Below are positions 6,010 to 7,610 of a stretch of DNA of 7,610 nt, piece after piece. The DNA lies in assembly GCA_016781225.1 (NCBI GenBank), contig JADDQT010000090.1:1-7610 (forward strand), read 5' to 3'. Within the stretch, counting starts at the first letter, position 1; the number at the start of each line of letters is the position of its first letter. The notes beneath the pieces were generated by a model, which searched no databases, had not been told where the DNA came from, and saw only the letters and a program-made list of their open reading frames with translations. This stretch comes from Actinomycetota bacterium. GTDB lineage: Bacteria; Actinomycetota; Acidimicrobiia; Acidimicrobiales; GCA-2861595. The translations under genes and the position numbers were made by a program.

Positions 6010-6015
6010 TACGAT
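6010..6015 (+). promoter_or_regulatory. Candidate -10 element giving a leaderless transcript
   Basis: TACGAT ends seven bases before GTG 6023, the spacing expected between a -10 hexamer and a transcription start. Transcription starting at or next to this GTG would give a leaderless mRNA, which is common in actinobacteria and would explain the lack of a ribosome binding site. No good -35 is visible. Confidence 0.45.
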
Positions 6016-6022
6016 GGGCGGG

Positions 6023-7195
6023 GTGAGCACGCCGGGCAACCCCTTCGAAGGGATCTTCGGCGAGCTGGCGAAGCTGTTCTCCAGCCAGGGCCCGGTGAAC
6101 CTGCAGGTGGCCCGCCAGATCGCCCAGGGAATGGCCATGGAGGGGGCGGCCGAGCCGAACATCGAACCCCTCGAGCGGATGCGCTACGAGGAGCTGGCCC
6201 GGGCCGCCGACCTCCAGGTGAGCGCGGCCACGGGGCTCTCCACCTCGGTTGCGGGCGGGGTGCTCGAGATCCACCCCGTCGGGCGGGGCGACTACGCCGG
6301 GCGCACGCTCGACGCCTACCGCCCCCTGTTCGAGGGCCTGGCCGTGAGCTTCGGCCGCATGGCCAAACCGGACGAGGGGGCATCGGACGACCCCCCCGAG
6401 GACGACCCCACGGCTCAGCTCCTCGGTGGGGTGACGGACATGATCGGCCCCGTGCTCCTCGGACTGCAGGCCGGTTCGCTGGTGGGCCACCAGGCCCGCC
6501 GCGCCATGGGCCAGTACGACCTGCCCATCCCCCGGCCTCCCTCCGACCAGGTCCTGGTGGTCCCCGCCGGCGTCAACGCGTTCGCGTCCGACTGGAGCCT
6601 GGACCCCGACGAGGTGCGCATGTGGTTGTGCCTGCACCAGATCACCCACCACGCCGTGCTCGGCCGACCCCACGTGAGCAAGCGCCTCACCGATCTGCTC
6701 CGCCAGTACGTGAGCGGCTTCGAGCCCGACCCCAATGCTCTGGAGGAGAGGCTCAGCGGCATCGATCCCACCAACCCGGCCACCTTCAACGAAGTCCTCG
6801 GCAATCCCGGTGAGCTGCTCGGCGTCATGCAGACGCCCGCTCAGCGCCAGCTGCTGACCCGCATCGAGGCCCTGGTGGTCGCCATCGAGGGCTATGCCGA
6901 CCACGTGCTGAGCACCGCCGGAGGCCACATGGTGGGGTCCGCTCCCGCGCTCGTGGAGGCCATGCGCCGGCGGCGAGCCGACCCCGACGAAGGTGGGAGG
7001 CTGGTGGAACAGCTCTTCGGCCTCGAGCTGGGCCCGGCGCAGTACGAGCGGGGGGCGGCCTTCGTGCGCGGGGTACTGGAGCGGGCGGGCGACGAGGGGC
7101 TGGCCCGCCTCTGGCACTCGGAGCGAGAGCTTCCCACCCCCGCCGAGGTCGACGCTCCGGGCCTCTGGCTGGAGCGCATCGACATAGCCGACTGA
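6023..7195 (+). CDS. Zincin-like metalloprotease-family protein (DUF2342) with HQxxH motif
   Basis: The protein has 390 residues from GTG 6023. It resembles the actinobacterial DUF2342/zincin_2 proteins often labelled putative hydrolases or zinc-dependent metalloproteases. Family marks: the Asn-Pro-Phe-rich N-terminus, VLLGLQAGSLVGHQARRAMG (145-164) followed by QYDLPIPRP (164-172), and the helix around the zincin motif at 199-211. That motif reads H205-Q206-I-T-H209-H210, so the usual catalytic Glu of HExxH is Gln. EGYADHV (289-295) may hold the third metal ligand. An Asp/Glu/Pro-rich linker lies near residues 117-129. No signal peptide or clear membrane helix is seen, so it is probably cytoplasmic. 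ATG 5957 and ATG 6014 are alternative in-frame starts; I prefer GTG 6023 because a -10-like TACGAT sits just ahead of it. The substrate is unknown, and enzymatic activity is doubtful given Q206. Confidence 0.8.
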   Translation: MSTPGNPFEGIFGELAKLFSSQGPVNLQVARQIAQGMAMEGAAEPNIEPLERMRYEELARAADLQVSAATGLSTSVAGGVLEIHPVGRGDYAGRTLDAYRPLFEGLAVSFGRMAKPDEGASDDPPEDDPTAQLLGGVTDMIGPVLLGLQAGSLVGHQARRAMGQYDLPIPRPPSDQVLVVPAGVNAFASDWSLDPDEVRMWLCLHQITHHAVLGRPHVSKRLTDLLRQYVSGFEPDPNALEERLSGIDPTNPATFNEVLGNPGELLGVMQTPAQRQLLTRIEALVVAIEGYADHVLSTAGGHMVGSAPALVEAMRRRRADPDEGGRLVEQLFGLELGPAQYERGAAFVRGVLERAGDEGLARLWHSERELPTPAEVDAPGLWLERIDIAD

Positions 7196-7198
7196 GGC

Positions 7199-7610
7199 TC
7201 AGACCACCACGATCCGGTGTTGCGTGACCTGGCCGCCCTGCAGGTCCAGGACGCCGACGGTGTGATGAGGCTGGGACCGGCGCTCGGTCGGTGAGCCGGG
7301 GTTGAACAGCAGCTGGCCGTCGACACCGGGCCGGTTCCAGGGGATGTGGCTGTGGCCGAAGACCACCACCTCGGCGTCGGGGAAGCGTCGGCGCATACGA
7401 GCCTCTCGCCCGGCTCGAGGACCGCTGTCGTGCACCATCGCCAACTTCACCCCGCCGATGACCTCCACTCGTTCCTCGGGCAGATGGCCGAGCTCCGGGT
7501 CGTGGTCGTTGTTGCCCAGCACGGCGTATGTGGGAGCGAAGCCCGACAGCTCGTCAAGGAGCTGGGCGGTCACGATGTCACCGGCGTGGAGGATCACCTC
7601 CGCGTCGTCG
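7199..7610 (-). CDS. YfcE/MJ0936-type metallophosphoesterase, N-terminus outside window
   Basis: A frame of 136 codons enters from the right edge and stops at 7201-7199. It shows the conserved order of the calcineurin-like phosphoesterase superfamily, small bacterial phosphodiesterase branch: HAGD (second metal motif), LGNND (Asn ligand and catalytic loop), MVHDSG (His ligand), and FGHSH (paired His ligands), then a NPGSPTERR segment typical of YfcE-like proteins. The first motif, D-x-H, must lie just past the window end. A GTG at 7597 is inside the conserved core (HAGD follows at once), so it is not the real start; about 20-30 residues are missing. The family hydrolyses phosphodiester bonds with two metal ions such as Mn2+; the natural substrate cannot be told. 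It converges with the zincin-like gene, with 3 bases between the stop codons. Confidence 0.88.
   Translation of the reverse strand, partial: DDAEVILHAGDIVTAQLLDELSGFAPTYAVLGNNDHDPELGHLPEERVEVIGGVKLAMVHDSGPRAGREARMRRRFPDAEVVVFGHSHIPWNRPGVDGQLLFNPGSPTERRSQPHHTVGVLDLQGGQVTQHRIVVV

Noticed and set aside
4113..6026. A 637-codon plus-strand open frame antisense to bioB, mreB and the small membrane gene
   Set aside because: It lies opposite three well-identified genes, has His/Gly/Arg/Ala-rich low-complexity composition, and shows no recognisable domain. Long antisense frames are expected at this GC content.
5873..7117. A 414-codon minus-strand open frame antisense to the zincin-like gene
   Set aside because: Composition is biased and no domain is recognised, while the plus-strand frame matches a known family. 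It is a shadow.

Overview
This is a compact, very GC-rich window from a bacterial chromosome. The most likely source is a high-GC actinobacterium, and I lean towards an Acidimicrobiia-like lineage. That is inferred from three things: an actinobacterial-type BioB followed by a BsaP-like cysteine-rich auxiliary gene, an actinobacterial zincin-like DUF2342 protein, and a lone mreB. Heavy use of GTG and TTG starts and 4-8 bp start/stop overlaps fit this. No tRNA, rRNA, CRISPR array, transposase or phage gene is visible.

Layout. Bases 1-232 (+) hold the C-terminal end of a HEAT-repeat protein. Its stop overlaps the start of a tight biotin operon, bioA (229-1542), bioF (1539-2693) and bioD (2686-3321), all with overlapping ends. 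A large composite inverted repeat (3319-3427) then separates this operon from a second one on the other strand. The minus-strand operon reads, from its promoter side: a small one-helix membrane protein (5682-5876), mreB (4659-5666), bioB (3602-4618) and a 58-codon TTG-start gene (3429-3605) that I identify as bsaP, the biotin synthase auxiliary protein. A divergent intergenic region (5877-6022) leads to a DUF2342/zincin-like gene (6023-7195, +). That gene meets, tail to tail with a 3-bp gap, a metallophosphoesterase (7199-7610, -) that runs off the window end.

How the genes work together. BioF makes KAPA, BioA converts it to DAPA, BioD closes the ureido ring to give dethiobiotin, and BioB with BsaP inserts sulfur. 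The late biotin pathway is therefore complete here, but split over two convergent transcripts, with the sulfur-insertion step placed at the end of a cell-shape (mreB) operon. Pimeloyl-precursor genes and a biotin regulator are not in the window.

Points worth a second look: a bsaP gene that is easy to miss; a BioA that resembles the lysine-using Bacillus type more than the SAM-using type; a BioB lacking the cysteine equivalent to E. coli C128; an MreB with Gln at the usual catalytic Glu position; a zincin-like protein with HQxxH in place of HExxH; and the composite palindrome exactly filling the gap between the two biotin operons. I see no clearly new multi-gene system; the novelty lies in these variations of known genes and their arrangement.
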